A DNA stretch of 64,000 nucleotides from Methanomassiliicoccus sp. (GCA_033485155.1 JAWQJJ010000001.1:545448-609447); one strand, 5' to 3'; positions 25,874 to 35,692 are shown, counted from the stretch's first letter. Made by a program: numbers and translations. The notes: generated by a model from the letters alone, not told the origin.

Positions 25874-27313
25874 ATGTCCGACCCAGATGTCACCGCCTAT
25901 GTCGAGGAAATACGCTCGCTGGTGACAAAATACTTCCCCGTTTACGAAGTGACGGTCAACTACGACGCCATCAAGCTGATGGTCCGCGCCGATGAAGCCA
26001 CCTTGGGCCCCAAGTTCGAGGACCTCCGCAAGGAAATGAAGACTCATCAGCTCATCCCGTTCATCAACTACTCGAAGGGGGAGCACGCCATAACTGTGGT
26101 CCGCTCGCCCCCGGCCCGCAAGGGCAACATGCGGATCAATCAGGTGCTATTGGCGATCACCTTCATCACCACCACCCTGTCCGGCACCCTGCTGTGGGCC
26201 GATTATGTGGGATCATCCGACTGGCTCGCCGCCGATAACATCCTGTATGGGGCGCTGTTCTTCGCCCTCCCCCTGATGACCATTCTCGGCATCCACGAGC
26301 TATCGCACTATATAGCTTCCAAGCGCCACGGGGTGGACGCCTCGCTACCATACTTCATCCCATCCATACCGCCCTTCGGCACCTTTGGGGCGTTCATCTC
26401 CATGCGCGACCCCATGCCCAACCGGAAGGCGATGGTGGACATCGGCATCGCCGGGCCCCTGGGAGGTCTGGCGGTCACCATCCCGGTGGCGATCATCGGG
26501 CTGTACCTCACCGCCAACGGGCACGCCGTCTCTGGCGCGGTCAGCGACGCGGGGATGATGGCCATCTTCATCCAGCCGCTGTATCAGCTCCTCGCGGTGT
26601 TCGTACCGCTCAATGATGGCATGGCCCTGCACCCCACCGCCTTCGCCGCCTGGGTCGGGTTCCTGGTCACCGCCATCAACCTGCTTCCCATCGGGCAGCT
26701 GGACGGCGGGCACGTAGCCCGGGGACTGCTGGGCGATAGGGCGAAGTACGTGGGCTACGCGACCTTCTTCTTCCTCGCCCTGATGACCCTGTTCTACGAC
26801 GGCTGGTTCCTCTTTGCCATCCTCGTATTCCTGCTGGGCCTCAAGCATCCCGCGCCCCTCAACGACGTCACCAAGATCGACAAGCGGTCGATCGTCCTCG
26901 GTCTGGCCGGCCTGGTAGTGTTGGCCGTCACCTTCGTCCCCCAGCCCATGGTCACCATCTCTCCGGACCATTCATTCGAGCTGAACGTGGTCGGAGGGAA
27001 CAACACCACCGCGGCTGCTGGTTCGATGGTCGAGTTCACCGTGCTGATCAACAACACTGGTAACACCGACAGCCAGGTGCGGATGAGCCTCGAGAACATT
27101 CCTGGTAACTGGACCGCATCGATCTTTCTGAGCAACGGATCCTCGTCCGATGCCACCAACATCTTGGACTTGGATCTTGGCTATCAGACCAACGCGTCGG
27201 TGACCGTCCTCATTCACCTTCCAGCCGACGCCACGGCGTCGAGGACCCTCGAGCTGGCAGCGACCGCCTCCGGCGTCAGCGTTTCCCAGGATCTCACGGT
27301 CAGCGTCGCCTGA
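25874..27313 (+). CDS. Site-2-protease-like M50 metalloprotease with C-terminal NEW3/CARDB-type domain
   Basis: A 479-residue membrane protease. The zinc motif HELSH lies in LGIHELSHYIASKRHGV, and the second metal motif LDGGH lies in PIGQLDGGHVARG; both sit within predicted helices. An N-terminal soluble region (about 1-90) precedes about eight helices. After the last helix (about 365) comes a Thr/Asn-rich beta domain (VEFTVLINNTGNTDSQVRMS, VTVLIHLPAD) of the CARDB/NEW3 type, likely outside the cell. Start 25874 follows GAGAGG, and CTTTAAA at about 25839-25845 is a good TATA. The last 14 bp overlap the convergent tRNA methylase. Confidence 0.88.
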   Translation: MSDPDVTAYVEEIRSLVTKYFPVYEVTVNYDAIKLMVRADEATLGPKFEDLRKEMKTHQLIPFINYSKGEHAITVVRSPPARKGNMRINQVLLAITFITTTLSGTLLWADYVGSSDWLAADNILYGALFFALPLMTILGIHELSHYIASKRHGVDASLPYFIPSIPPFGTFGAFISMRDPMPNRKAMVDIGIAGPLGGLAVTIPVAIIGLYLTANGHAVSGAVSDAGMMAIFIQPLYQLLAVFVPLNDGMALHPTAFAAWVGFLVTAINLLPIGQLDGGHVARGLLGDRAKYVGYATFFFLALMTLFYDGWFLFAILVFLLGLKHPAPLNDVTKIDKRSIVLGLAGLVVLAVTFVPQPMVTISPDHSFELNVVGGNNTTAAAGSMVEFTVLINNTGNTDSQVRMSLENIPGNWTASIFLSNGSSSDATNILDLDLGYQTNASVTVLIHLPADATASRTLELAATASGVSVSQDLTVSVA

Positions 27314-28301
27314 GGACGCAGTAGTTGCGTGATAGGGAGCGGTGCACCTTCTGCAGGTGGTGATGCACCAGCTCCAGGCCGTCGGCGTGAGGACAGGGGC
27401 GGGGAAGGACGACGCAGGCCCTGGTGCCCTGCTCCAGCACATCGCTCACCGAAGCCATGGCTCGATCATACAGCTCGCCCAGGGGTTCCTTCATCGTGCT
27501 GGTGGCCCGGCCGTAGGGGGGATCGGTAGCGACCACATCCACCTTGCCGAACACATCGCCGATGTCCCCGATGTCGGCGACCTCGATCCTCTCCCACGGC
27601 AGGTCGAAATGCTCCATATTGCGTATGCAGCCCTCTACCATCGCCGGGGAGATGTCCGAGCCGCATGCTTTTACTCCGATCGTCGCTGCCTCGATGAGTA
27701 CGCCTCCGGTACCGCAGAATGGGTCCAGCAACCGTCCTCCCCGGGGAACGAGGGTCATGTTGACCACCGCCCGGGCGAATTTCGGGTGCAAGGAGATGGG
27801 GGAGAAGAACGGCCTCTCTGCGACCTTCCGGGCCTCGAACTGCGAGCGGTCCACCTCCGCCTCCCGCAGGTAGAAGTGCACCCGGTCGGACACGAACAGG
27901 CCGACCTCAACCTCGGGAGACACGAGATCAACCCGTCGCCCACCGGCAACCGCTCCGCCGACCTTCGCCGCCAGCCGGTTGAGGTCCACCTCCTGGCAGT
28001 GGCCCTGAAATCGCTTGGCCCGCACTGCGATGCTTCCCAATGGCAGGTCCAGGCCTTCGGCGAATCTCACTGTTTCCTCCATCGGCGAGGCGCCCAAGTA
28101 TCGTCCCAGACGGTGGGTGAGGGCTAGCCTTGAGGCTATGTCTCTCATCTTACTGCTATCGAAGCCGAAGATCGCGTAGCCCGGTCCGTTCTCCGAGAGC
28201 TGGAAGTGATCGCACTCGGCGGCACAGCAACCGTACGCTTCCGCCAGCGGGAGGGACGGATGCTCACCGGACAGCTCGAAAAAATATGGCACCAGGCTCA
28301 T
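27300..28301 (-). CDS. tRNA (guanine(10)-N2)-methyltransferase, Trm-G10/Trm11 type
   Basis: The 333-residue protein has an N-terminal THUMP-like RNA-binding region (about 30-155), then a Rossmann methyltransferase with LLDPFCGTGGVLIEA, a GSDISPAMV loop and the amino-methylase motif TDPPYGRAT. This is the pattern of archaeal enzymes that methylate G10 of tRNA on N2. ATG 28301 has GGAGGG directly upstream. It is the gene after radA on the same strand (36-bp gap). Confidence 0.88.
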   Translation of the reverse strand: MSLVPYFFELSGEHPSLPLAEAYGCCAAECDHFQLSENGPGYAIFGFDSSKMRDIASRLALTHRLGRYLGASPMEETVRFAEGLDLPLGSIAVRAKRFQGHCQEVDLNRLAAKVGGAVAGGRRVDLVSPEVEVGLFVSDRVHFYLREAEVDRSQFEARKVAERPFFSPISLHPKFARAVVNMTLVPRGGRLLDPFCGTGGVLIEAATIGVKACGSDISPAMVEGCIRNMEHFDLPWERIEVADIGDIGDVFGKVDVVATDPPYGRATSTMKEPLGELYDRAMASVSDVLEQGTRACVVLPRPCPHADGLELVHHHLQKVHRSLSRNYCVLRRR

Positions 28302-28337
28302 GCCCTCCCTCCTGGGGTGGGCATGGCCTCAGTGCTC

Positions 28338-29279
28338 TCAATCCCTGATCCCTTCCTCGCCAACGCTGATGACCGCCTCGGCCTCGGGAAGGTTAGGGGA
28401 GTCAATTAACCTTGCTATACGCTTGCCCCCCTTGCTCTTCCTCAGGTACAGGCGGTAGGTGGCAGCATGGCCGACGATGTGCCCGCCGATCGGTCGGGTC
28501 GGGTCGCCGAAGAACGCATCGGGCTTGGCCGATACCTGATTGGTCACGGCGATGACCGCGTTGTTGAGATCGGCGAAGCGGAGCAGATCATGCATGTGCT
28601 TGTTGAGGTTCTGTTGCCTCTCCGCCAGCGCACCCCGGCCGACATACTCGGCCCGGAAGTGGGCGGTCAGCGAGTCGACGATCATAAGGCGGACATGGAG
28701 GTCATGGGCCAGCTCCTGTGCCTTCTCCACCAGCAGCATCTGATGGTGGGAGTTGAAGGCCCTGGCCACGTGGATCTTCTTCAGCACCTCCTCGGGGTCG
28801 AGGTCCAGTGCGGTCGACATCTGGACAATCCTCTCCGGCCTGAAAGTGTTCTCGGTGTCTATGATGAACACGTTCCCATCGAGGCCGCCTTCGTCTACCG
28901 GACGACCGGCATTGACGGCCAGCTGGAAGCACAGCTGGGTCTTACCGCTCCCGAACTCGCCGAAGAACTCGGTGATGGCCTGGGTCTCCAGACCACCGCC
29001 CATGAGCTCGTCGAACGCTTTTGAGCAGGAGGTGAGCTTGTGAATGTTCCTCCTTCTTTCAAGTATCAAGTCTCCGGTCTCGAACCCTCCGACGTCCGCG
29101 GCCTGCTTGGCCGCGTTGATTATCTTCACCGCGGTGGACTCCCCGATCTCCGCCACTTCGGCGAGAACCTTGGGGGATTCTACCGCGATCGCCATAAGGT
29201 CGACATAGCCGGCATCACGCAGCTTCTCTGCAGTTGCGGGTCCTACTCCAGGCAACTCTTCTAGGCTGTTTGCGGGCAT
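28338..29279 (-). CDS. radA: DNA repair and recombination protein RadA
   Basis: This 313-residue archaeal RecA/Rad51 homologue catalyses strand exchange in homologous recombination. It has the N-terminal helix-hairpin-helix ([20 protein letters not shown]), Walker [10 protein letters not shown] near residue 108, Walker [16 protein letters not shown], and the loop with [23 protein letters not shown]. The C-terminus [24 protein letters not shown] is typical. The length is normal. The promoter lies at about 29310-29320, where the reverse strand reads TTTTATATTC. Confidence 0.97.
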   Translation of the reverse strand: MPANSLEELPGVGPATAEKLRDAGYVDLMAIAVESPKVLAEVAEIGESTAVKIINAAKQAADVGGFETGDLILERRRNIHKLTSCSKAFDELMGGGLETQAITEFFGEFGSGKTQLCFQLAVNAGRPVDEGGLDGNVFIIDTENTFRPERIVQMSTALDLDPEEVLKKIHVARAFNSHHQMLLVEKAQELAHDLHVRLMIVDSLTAHFRAEYVGRGALAERQQNLNKHMHDLLRFADLNNAVIAVTNQVSAKPDAFFGDPTRPIGGHIVGHAATYRLYLRKSKGGKRIARLIDSPNLPEAEAVISVGEEGIRD

Positions 29280-29522
29280 TAATGCACCTTCATTCTCTCG
29301 AACTCCATTTGAATATAAAAGCGCCCCCCCAGGTATTCGAAAATACCCCTTACTATTAGTTAGCCAGCAGTGTGATTGCCACCGAAAGACGGTCTCTCCC
29401 GGCAGATATGGGGCCGACGTCTCCTGCGCCCGCGGGAGATAGGGACGGGACCTAATGGCCTGTCCGATGGGCCAAGGTCGTTCTGAAAAGGTTTATTATC
29501 GGATTGCGCTTAGGGAGCCCCC
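29280..29522. promoter_or_regulatory. Divergent promoter region between radA and a small membrane-protein gene
   Basis: The reverse strand has TTTTATATTC about 35 nt before the radA start. The forward strand has GGTTTATTATC at 29488-29498, about 25-30 nt before the ATG at 29523, implying a leaderless transcript there. The middle (29395-29455) is GC-rich with a weak inverted repeat TCTCC...GGAGA. No gene is seen. Confidence 0.55.
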
Positions 29523-29879
29523 ATGGCCCGCAAGAAGAGAAAGGACGAAGAGACGGAGGAGAAGTATGAATGGGTCCCTCCGGAGTTCGATGAGAAGGCC
29601 TTTCTCAAGAAAGACATGGTCGGCACCAAAGCCCTGCTATACACCACCTTGGTCGCCTTCCTGTTCGGAGGCTTGTCTGCCGCAGTGGGCAACTATGTGA
29701 GCAGCATAGTCGGCTTCATCGTATACCTCGCCGGAGTTATCTTCCTGAACTACTCGTTCAAGTATGCCCGGATCAAGACCGAGGACGTCGACAAGAAGAC
29801 TACGATCGGCAACATCGCCCTGTACATGCTCCTGGCCCTAGGGGTCTGGATCTTCCTCATTAATCCGCCGTTCTTCTGA
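29523..29879 (+). CDS. Three-helix membrane protein, possibly EMC6-like
   Basis: A 118-residue protein with a charged cytoplasmic N-terminus (ARKKRKDEETEEKYE) and three hydrophobic helices at about 38-60, 63-80 and 98-115. The size and three-helix layout, with small residues in helix 1 (FLFGGLSAAVG), recall archaeal EMC6-like membrane-insertase partners, but the motif match is weak. It appears to be a single leaderless gene. It converges on the CCA-adding enzyme with an 10-bp gap. Confidence 0.6.
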   Translation: MARKKRKDEETEEKYEWVPPEFDEKAFLKKDMVGTKALLYTTLVAFLFGGLSAAVGNYVSSIVGFIVYLAGVIFLNYSFKYARIKTEDVDKKTTIGNIALYMLLALGVWIFLINPPFF

Positions 29880-29889
29880 ACGGCAGTCT

Positions 29890-31218
29890 TTAAACCTCCC
29901 AGTTCATTCTTTTATCGAGCATCGCCGAGAGCGCTGGCCTGTTCTTTTCGACCATGGCGGATAGGCCCATGGCCACTCCCCGCACCTCCGCTTCCCGCAG
30001 ATCGCTGCCCAGTGCAGCGGTGGACAGCTTTGACCTCACTAGATCATCCGCCTGGGTGTGGGTCCGGGGAGCGACGACCGCCCAATGACCATTCTCTAGG
30101 AACGGCCTGCTGAGCCCTTCTTTCTCCCATCTCTCCAGGAAGGCATATGAGTTGTCGACCCAAGCCGGGGGGCCGCTGTGGTATCGGCCCAGTGGAAGAG
30201 ACAGACCTTCCAGCTCGACCACAAACTGGATTTCTCCGGTGACGTGGAACACGCGGTCGATGACCTTGAAGTCGTTGCTCTCCAGGAGGGCGCATATGCC
30301 ATCCAGGCTGCGTCTGACTTGAGGGTATAGGTTATCGTCTATGAGGCGGGGCCGGTGCATAGTCACCACCAGCACCCCGGTGCCTCGGCGCGCGACTAGA
30401 TCCTTCATCTCGGCCAGATCGAGCATCTCCCTAGGGCGGGGAAAGAAGAACCTCTCTGACGGTGCCTGGAGGTACTGGCGGGCGGCATAGATGAATGTGG
30501 CCAAGCCCTGAGAGGACAGCGCCGAGGCGACGTTACGGTTGCTATCCACCGGGTCATGGAAGACCAGGGGATCACCGAACTTCCTCCCCCTCCCACCACC
30601 CAGGTCCAGCACTGTCCCCCTCTTCCACGAGGATGCTGCCTCCAAAACTTTCTGGAACGTCCCGTACTTTAAGATAAGCAACTCCAGCAGGTAACCGGAA
30701 AAGCCCTGGGTCTTTGCCTCCGCTCCGTATATCCCGGTCCCCTTGGCGAACTGCTTGAGGAGACGGACCTCGTCCTTCTGGGCGGCCTGTAGGTGAGACC
30801 TCACGTACTGAGTATGGAACGGGGTCCGGTCGACCGCCGATCGGAGGCGGGAAGTATCCTCTATGTGGTAGCAGGGGACCAGGTCCACCTCCAGCCCCTC
30901 CCACCTCCCGTGAATGTAGGGGTGCTCAGCGTATCTCTCTTCTCCCTCACCAAGGACCTTCCTGCCAAGCGCCAGCCCGGTCGCTTCAAGCCGGTCCCGG
31001 GCTACACTCTCGGGGAACAGGATGAAAACGTCGAGGTCGGGATCGTGGAGGAAGGTGTCCTTGGCCACCGAGCCGACGAGAAGCACCTCCAGCCCCATTC
31101 CCTCCATTTGTGTCTCTGCGGTGACCCTCTCAAGAAGTGCCTTGACCTTGCTCCCGATGGCTTCCCGTTCGACATCCGAGGGGGAGATTTTTTTCAATAT
31201 GTCCTGTTCCAGGGTCAC
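29890..31218 (-). CDS. cca: CCA tRNA nucleotidyltransferase (archaeal class I)
   Basis: The 442-residue class I enzyme adds or repairs the 3' CCA of tRNA. The nucleotidyltransferase signature GSVAKDTFLHDPDLDVFILFP lies near residue 49 with both catalytic Asp residues, followed by the third acidic residue in GLEVDLVPCYHI. The central QFAKGTGIYGAEAKTQGFSGYLLELLI stretch and the C-terminal RNA-binding tail are typical. The length is normal. The nearby tRNA-Tyr already carries an encoded CCA, so here the enzyme would act partly in repair. Confidence 0.95.
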   Translation of the reverse strand: MTLEQDILKKISPSDVEREAIGSKVKALLERVTAETQMEGMGLEVLLVGSVAKDTFLHDPDLDVFILFPESVARDRLEATGLALGRKVLGEGEERYAEHPYIHGRWEGLEVDLVPCYHIEDTSRLRSAVDRTPFHTQYVRSHLQAAQKDEVRLLKQFAKGTGIYGAEAKTQGFSGYLLELLILKYGTFQKVLEAASSWKRGTVLDLGGGRGRKFGDPLVFHDPVDSNRNVASALSSQGLATFIYAARQYLQAPSERFFFPRPREMLDLAEMKDLVARRGTGVLVVTMHRPRLIDDNLYPQVRRSLDGICALLESNDFKVIDRVFHVTGEIQFVVELEGLSLPLGRYHSGPPAWVDNSYAFLERWEKEGLSRPFLENGHWAVVAPRTHTQADDLVRSKLSTAALGSDLREAEVRGVAMGLSAMVEKNRPALSAMLDKRMNWEV

Positions 31219-31747
31219 GCCCCATCATCAGGCTCCTGGGCGAAAAGGTTTTTGCCCCGACTGGGCGTTCGAGAGCAACAGAGAATGGTGAGTCCAAGGT
31301 CGGTGTGGTGGGGATTCAGAAAACCTTTCATAGGAGGAAAGTTGAGCCACCGACCTCGGACTTCGGACCCGATTTAGAAACACACGTTATTTCAAAATTT
31401 TTCTTAGTTCTAACGGAAAAACCTCACTGGTTTGAATATGCAGCGGGTTTGGTATATATCCTATATTAGGGATCGATGATCGTTCCGCGCTGAATCATCG
31501 GGGTTGGATGATCGAATGCTCCAAGCTCAAGCGCCTACGCCCTGAGGGCGGTTGGACCGCTCCGGCATCCATGAAGATGGAAGAGGTCCGATGCCAAGGA
31601 TGCTTGTCTCCACTTGCCTTCGGCCCATCAAGTACCTGGCTCTTCGCCAACAATCGCTCGTTACATTCAAATACGGTCGAGATAAATCGAGTACCGAAAG
31701 CGTCAAATGACGCTGTGCCCTATGGAGGATAGGGTTGAAGTGCGAGC
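31219..31747 (+). promoter_or_regulatory. Long leader and promoter of the mtaCB operon
   Basis: This 529-bp gap has a strong TATA (GGTATATATCC, about 31451-31461), which would give a leader of about 270 nt before mtaC. Within the leader are two clear hairpins, CGCCC-TGA-GGGCG at 31538-31550 and AGCGTC-AAAT-GACGCT at 31699-31714, and a cluster of GATGATCG/ATCATCG elements near 31474-31515. GGAGG lies about 20 nt before the mtaC ATG. Long untranslated leaders are known on methanol methyltransferase operons of Methanosarcina. A 74-codon open frame at 31508-31732 has no protein-like features. Confidence 0.6.
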
Positions 31748-32533
31748 ATGTTAGATTTAAAGAGTGTCAACTTTGACCGGGTTTTGAGGCGATACGACAT
31801 ACAGATGGAGTCGAAGGAGAGCCCTGAGGACCTGGCCGCAAGGATGGTCCCCAAGGACCCGACCCTCAGGAAGGTCGCCGAGGACGTGGTGTTCATGCGC
31901 TATAAGACGGTGAACGACGACGTCATCGCCGCTCTCAAGGAGTACAGCCCTGAGGACGTCATAGAGCACGGTCTGATCAAGGGTATGGATGTGGTTGGGG
32001 AGCTGTACGGGCGCGGCATCTACTACCTGCCGCACGTGATGGTGGCCGCGGACGCTATGGACAAGGGCGTAAAGCTTTGCGAGTCCAAGATGAAGGGCAC
32101 CCGCGAGACCAGGGCCAAGGTCGTGATGCATGTCGCCGAGGGCGACCCCCACGACATAGGCAAGAACATCGCCGCCGTGCTGTTGAAGTCCAATGGGTAC
32201 ACCGTAGTGGACATGGGGCGGGACGTCGCCATCGCCGATGTGGTCACCACGGTCGAGCATGAAAAGCCTCAGATAGTCACTGGCACCGCCCTGATGACCA
32301 CCACCATGTCCGCCTTCCCCAAGATCGCCGATAAGCTGCAGGAGAAGGGCATCAGCATCCCGTTCATCTGCGCTGGCGGCGCGGTCAACCGCGCATATGT
32401 GGAATCGTACCCCCTCGGGGTGTTCGCGGCCAAGGCCATCCAGGGGCCGGTCCTGGCCAATAAGATCATCGATGGGTACGACTGGAGGAAGCTGCGGGAA
32501 AATTGGGATAAGCTCACCGCGGTGAAGGAGTGA
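31748..32533 (+). CDS. mtaC: Methanol corrinoid protein MtaC
   Basis: This 261-residue protein carries the cobalamin that accepts the methyl group from methanol. The N-terminal helical cap is at about 30-120. The Rossmann B12 domain has the base-off motif with Asp133, His135 and Gly138 (EGDPHDIGKN), TGTALMTTTM and FICAGGAVN. His135 matches the cobalt ligand His136 of Methanosarcina barkeri MtaC. It is followed by mtaB after 13 bp. It acts in the cytoplasm with MtaB and a MtaA-type coenzyme M methylase. Confidence 0.96.
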   Translation: MLDLKSVNFDRVLRRYDIQMESKESPEDLAARMVPKDPTLRKVAEDVVFMRYKTVNDDVIAALKEYSPEDVIEHGLIKGMDVVGELYGRGIYYLPHVMVAADAMDKGVKLCESKMKGTRETRAKVVMHVAEGDPHDIGKNIAAVLLKSNGYTVVDMGRDVAIADVVTTVEHEKPQIVTGTALMTTTMSAFPKIADKLQEKGISIPFICAGGAVNRAYVESYPLGVFAAKAIQGPVLANKIIDGYDWRKLRENWDKLTAVKE

Positions 32534-32546
32534 AGGAGGCATCACT

Positions 32547-33950
32547 GTGGTTATCAGAAGGTACACCAAGATGGAGTACGGCTCCCCCGACGAGATGGTC
32601 TTTGGCGAGTCCAAGTACCCGGTGGCGTATGGCCTGGGGCAGACGGTGGGGGCGGGGGTTGTTGTACCGGAGATCAACTTCGCCCCTCGGCCAGGTGCGG
32701 AGAAGAACCCTGAGTCTTTGAGAAGAGAGTACGTCGACTACATCACCAAGGATATCCTCGACCGATCCATCACCCTGGGTTTTCCCGCTGTGCAGCTGGA
32801 GAATGAGCACATCTTCCAGATGGTCAACGAGCCCCAAAAGTATGCTAAGCCCGTGGTCGCTGGCCAGAAAGAGCTGATGCAGAAGTACTACGACGAATAC
32901 AGCATCGCCCTCTCCATTCGTCATACGCTCGCCGATCCTCGACTGGCCGAAGAGGGCCTTCGGCCGGGGATGGACAAGAAGCACAACTACCCTGAAAAGT
33001 GCATCCAGTCGATCGAGGTCGCCGCTGAGAACGGCGCTGACCTGCTGTCCATCGAATCGACCGGGGGTAAGGAGATGGCCGACTATGCTGTGCTGAGGCA
33101 GGATATCCGCGGCTGGCTGTTCGGTATCGGCTACCTTGGTTCCATCGACATGGAGTGGCTGTGGCCCCAGATCGTGGACATCGCCAAGAAGAACAAGGTG
33201 CGGGCGGGAGGGGACACCAACTGCGCCGGTGCCAACACCTCGATGTTCATGGCCGGCGGCTATTTGGATCGAGATATTCCCAGGACCTTCGCCGCGATCA
33301 CTCGTGCCATCGCTTCCGCCAGGACTCTGGTGGCCTGGGAGTGCGGTGCCACCGGGCCAGACAAGGACTGCGGCTACGAGGGACCGATCGTCAAGGCCAT
33401 CGCCGGAAAGCCCACCTCCCAGGAGGGCAAGGACTCCCAGTGTGCTCACGCTGACCTAATGGGCAACCTCATCGCTCAGACCTGCGACCTGTGGTCCAAC
33501 GAGTCCGTCGAGTACCACCCTGAGTTCGGCGGTTCGTCCGTCCAGTGCTGGTTGGGATCCATAGGGTACGAGGCTGCCCTGATGAACATGGCCAAGCAGC
33601 TAAAGCAAGACAAAATCCTTCGCGACCTGTATATGGCCACCGACCGCTACCGCAGCCCGGAGGCATTCATCCTGGCCTACGACAACGCCTACAAGATCGG
33701 AATGGCCATCGCCGAGCACGGGAACGATATCTATATGCGGGCCAAGGCCGCCGGTATCACCGCGGCGCGGCTGATCGAGGACGAGAACAAGAGCGGGAAG
33801 CTGAGGCTATCCAAGCACGAGCAGGACATGCTCAGGAAGATCATCACTGACCTGTCCGCTCTCCCCGACGAGGAGTCCAAGTTCCTCGAACAGTGCCTCA
33901 GGGCATACAAGGACGTCCCCATGTTCAATCCCAAGAACTATGACCTTTGA
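32547..33950 (+). CDS. mtaB: Methanol:corrinoid methyltransferase MtaB
   Basis: The 467-residue zinc enzyme activates methanol and methylates MtaC. The three zinc ligands can be placed: Glu170 (SIESTGG), Cys226 (DTNCAGAN) and Cys275 (KDCGYEGP). These are E164, C220 and C269 in M. barkeri MtaB with a constant offset of six, so the active site is intact. The GTG at 32547 follows AAGGAGG with a 7-nt gap. The frame contains no in-frame amber codon, as expected for a methanol rather than methylamine enzyme. The gene lies directly behind mtaC. Confidence 0.97.
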   Translation: MVIRRYTKMEYGSPDEMVFGESKYPVAYGLGQTVGAGVVVPEINFAPRPGAEKNPESLRREYVDYITKDILDRSITLGFPAVQLENEHIFQMVNEPQKYAKPVVAGQKELMQKYYDEYSIALSIRHTLADPRLAEEGLRPGMDKKHNYPEKCIQSIEVAAENGADLLSIESTGGKEMADYAVLRQDIRGWLFGIGYLGSIDMEWLWPQIVDIAKKNKVRAGGDTNCAGANTSMFMAGGYLDRDIPRTFAAITRAIASARTLVAWECGATGPDKDCGYEGPIVKAIAGKPTSQEGKDSQCAHADLMGNLIAQTCDLWSNESVEYHPEFGGSSVQCWLGSIGYEAALMNMAKQLKQDKILRDLYMATDRYRSPEAFILAYDNAYKIGMAIAEHGNDIYMRAKAAGITAARLIEDENKSGKLRLSKHEQDMLRKIITDLSALPDEESKFLEQCLRAYKDVPMFNPKNYDL

Positions 33951-34057
33951 TGAGGCCAGTAACTGAAAACCTCTTATCATTTACATTTTTATAAAACCTG
34001 GGCGCGATCGAGCGTCGCCGGTGAAAAAGGAGAAATGAAAGGGTTTCCGTGGCCCAT

Positions 34058-35692
34058 TCAAGCCTTGATTAGACTCTTGGTCAGCTCCTTGAACTTGAAG
34101 CACTTGTCCGGGCAGATGCGCTCGCACCTCAGGCAGGCAGTCCCGTTGCATAGGTCCGAGGCCACTTCCACCTGGTATCCCGAAGCTCCGCCCTGTTGGA
34201 CTTTGATGGCGTTCTCCGGGCACTCGTTTACGCAGGCCTGGCAGCCCGTACAGCCCTCGAAGCTCCCCTTGACATAGATGCCGATGTCCCGGAGCACCTT
34301 GAGGCCCTTGAACCCAAGATCTGGGATATCTCTCAGCACGGTCCGAGTGACCTTGGGTACGCCCTTGATCTCCGGCAGGGGTTGGATGTCCGCCATCTCC
34401 AGCATCATGTTGTAGACCTCCATGGGCATTCCCTCGGTCCAGTATGCGAGCTCCTGCACGAACACCTTCTCGAACACCTTATCGGTGGCGAACATGATGT
34501 GGTTGGCCCGGATGGAGTTGGCCAGGCTCTGCAGTTTGTCCATCACCTCGGGTTCCCTGACGATGTCCAGGGCCAGAGCGAGGGAGGTGTTACCGAACTG
34601 GTAGATTTGTCCGCAGGAGGGTGGCAAGAGTCCGACCCGCTGGGCCTTGACGGCATCGACATAGGTGCCCGACGCCCCGCTCATGTACATTACGTCAAGC
34701 TCCTCGAACTTCAGCCCAGCGTGCTCCAGCAGGGTGAAGTGCCCGGCGCGCATGGCCCCGAAGGTCTTGGAGGCTTCGACCACGTCGTTCTCCTCTAGAA
34801 TGACTCCGTCTTGCAGGTGCAGTGTGCCGTCCATCGTGGTGATGTGGGGCATCTTGATGAGCCCGTTGTCCAGGCCCTCGGCGATGGCCGAGATGACGCC
34901 CGTCCCGGTGATGCCCACGGCCCTGCCGTGCATCTTGCCCTCGTTGATGGTCGCGCCGTTGAGAGGATTGATGATGTCGCCTTCCTGAGGAAGGATGCCA
35001 TCGTCAAGGATCGTGCACTTCCAGTCGGGGTCGGCGTTGATGTCGCTGATCGCGCCCGGGGAGGCCAGCATGCCCGCCTTGATCGACTGTCCCTCGATGG
35101 CCGGACCGGCCGCGGCCGAGCCGGTGTAAATGTCATCGCCGACCTTCAACGCCATCTCGGCGTTGGTGCCGTAATCGGTGACCAGGACGTTCTCCTTCCG
35201 CTCCAGCAGCCCGGTCTTGTACATCATGGCCAGCGCATCGGCGCCGATCTCGTGGCGGATGGCCGGAGGAACGTACAGCTCTACTCCGTCGGGCAGATCG
35301 AGGCCGAGGTCCACCGCGTTAAGGACGGCAGCGTCCCGCCTCTGCTGCTCGACCCCACGGCTCTTCAACGCGTTGGGCATGGCGAAAGCGAGGTCCCGGA
35401 CCTCCATGTTCTGGTACATGGATAGCTGGATGGGATTCCCGCAGATGGCCACCCGCTCGACCTTGTTGAGGTCGATCTCAAGCATCTTCATGAGCTTGTT
35501 AGACGTGTCTATGAGAAGCTGGTGTGCGATATCCTGGTTGACCTCGATGCAGAAGGTCAAATGGTCCATGACGTTGGCCCCGGGGACCGGGTGCCTTACC
35601 GTGATGGCCGTGGATATGATTTTCTTGGACGCCAGGTCCACCGCGTGCATCCTGGTGCCGCTCGTGCCCACATCTATTGCTATTCCGTACAT
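34058..35692 (-). CDS. RamA-like corrinoid protein reductive activase
   Basis: This 544-residue ATP-dependent activase reduces inactive Co(II) corrinoid proteins to Co(I). The N-terminal part is an ASKHA-type ATPase (MYGIAIDVGTSGTRMHAVD; VTDYGTNAEMAL; SGASGTYVDA). The C-terminus, about 480-544, holds two [4Fe-4S] motifs, CTGCQACVNECPENA and the less regular CNGTACLRCERICPDKC. RamA serves methylamine methyltransferases and MAP serves methanol ones; lying tail-to-tail with mtaCB, this copy most likely serves MtaC. It is the last gene of a three-gene operon with a G3E GTPase and a His-tailed protein. Confidence 0.9.
   Translation of the reverse strand: MYGIAIDVGTSGTRMHAVDLASKKIISTAITVRHPVPGANVMDHLTFCIEVNQDIAHQLLIDTSNKLMKMLEIDLNKVERVAICGNPIQLSMYQNMEVRDLAFAMPNALKSRGVEQQRRDAAVLNAVDLGLDLPDGVELYVPPAIRHEIGADALAMMYKTGLLERKENVLVTDYGTNAEMALKVGDDIYTGSAAAGPAIEGQSIKAGMLASPGAISDINADPDWKCTILDDGILPQEGDIINPLNGATINEGKMHGRAVGITGTGVISAIAEGLDNGLIKMPHITTMDGTLHLQDGVILEENDVVEASKTFGAMRAGHFTLLEHAGLKFEELDVMYMSGASGTYVDAVKAQRVGLLPPSCGQIYQFGNTSLALALDIVREPEVMDKLQSLANSIRANHIMFATDKVFEKVFVQELAYWTEGMPMEVYNMMLEMADIQPLPEIKGVPKVTRTVLRDIPDLGFKGLKVLRDIGIYVKGSFEGCTGCQACVNECPENAIKVQQGGASGYQVEVASDLCNGTACLRCERICPDKCFKFKELTKSLIKA

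Noticed and set aside
31508..31732. A 74-codon frame in the mtaC leader
   Set aside because: The composition is random and there is no ribosome site; the segment is better explained as a structured leader.
32547..33950. Possible pyrrolysine (in-frame TAG) in the methyltransferase
   Set aside because: The frame has no in-frame amber codon, and its zinc ligands identify MtaB rather than a methylamine enzyme.
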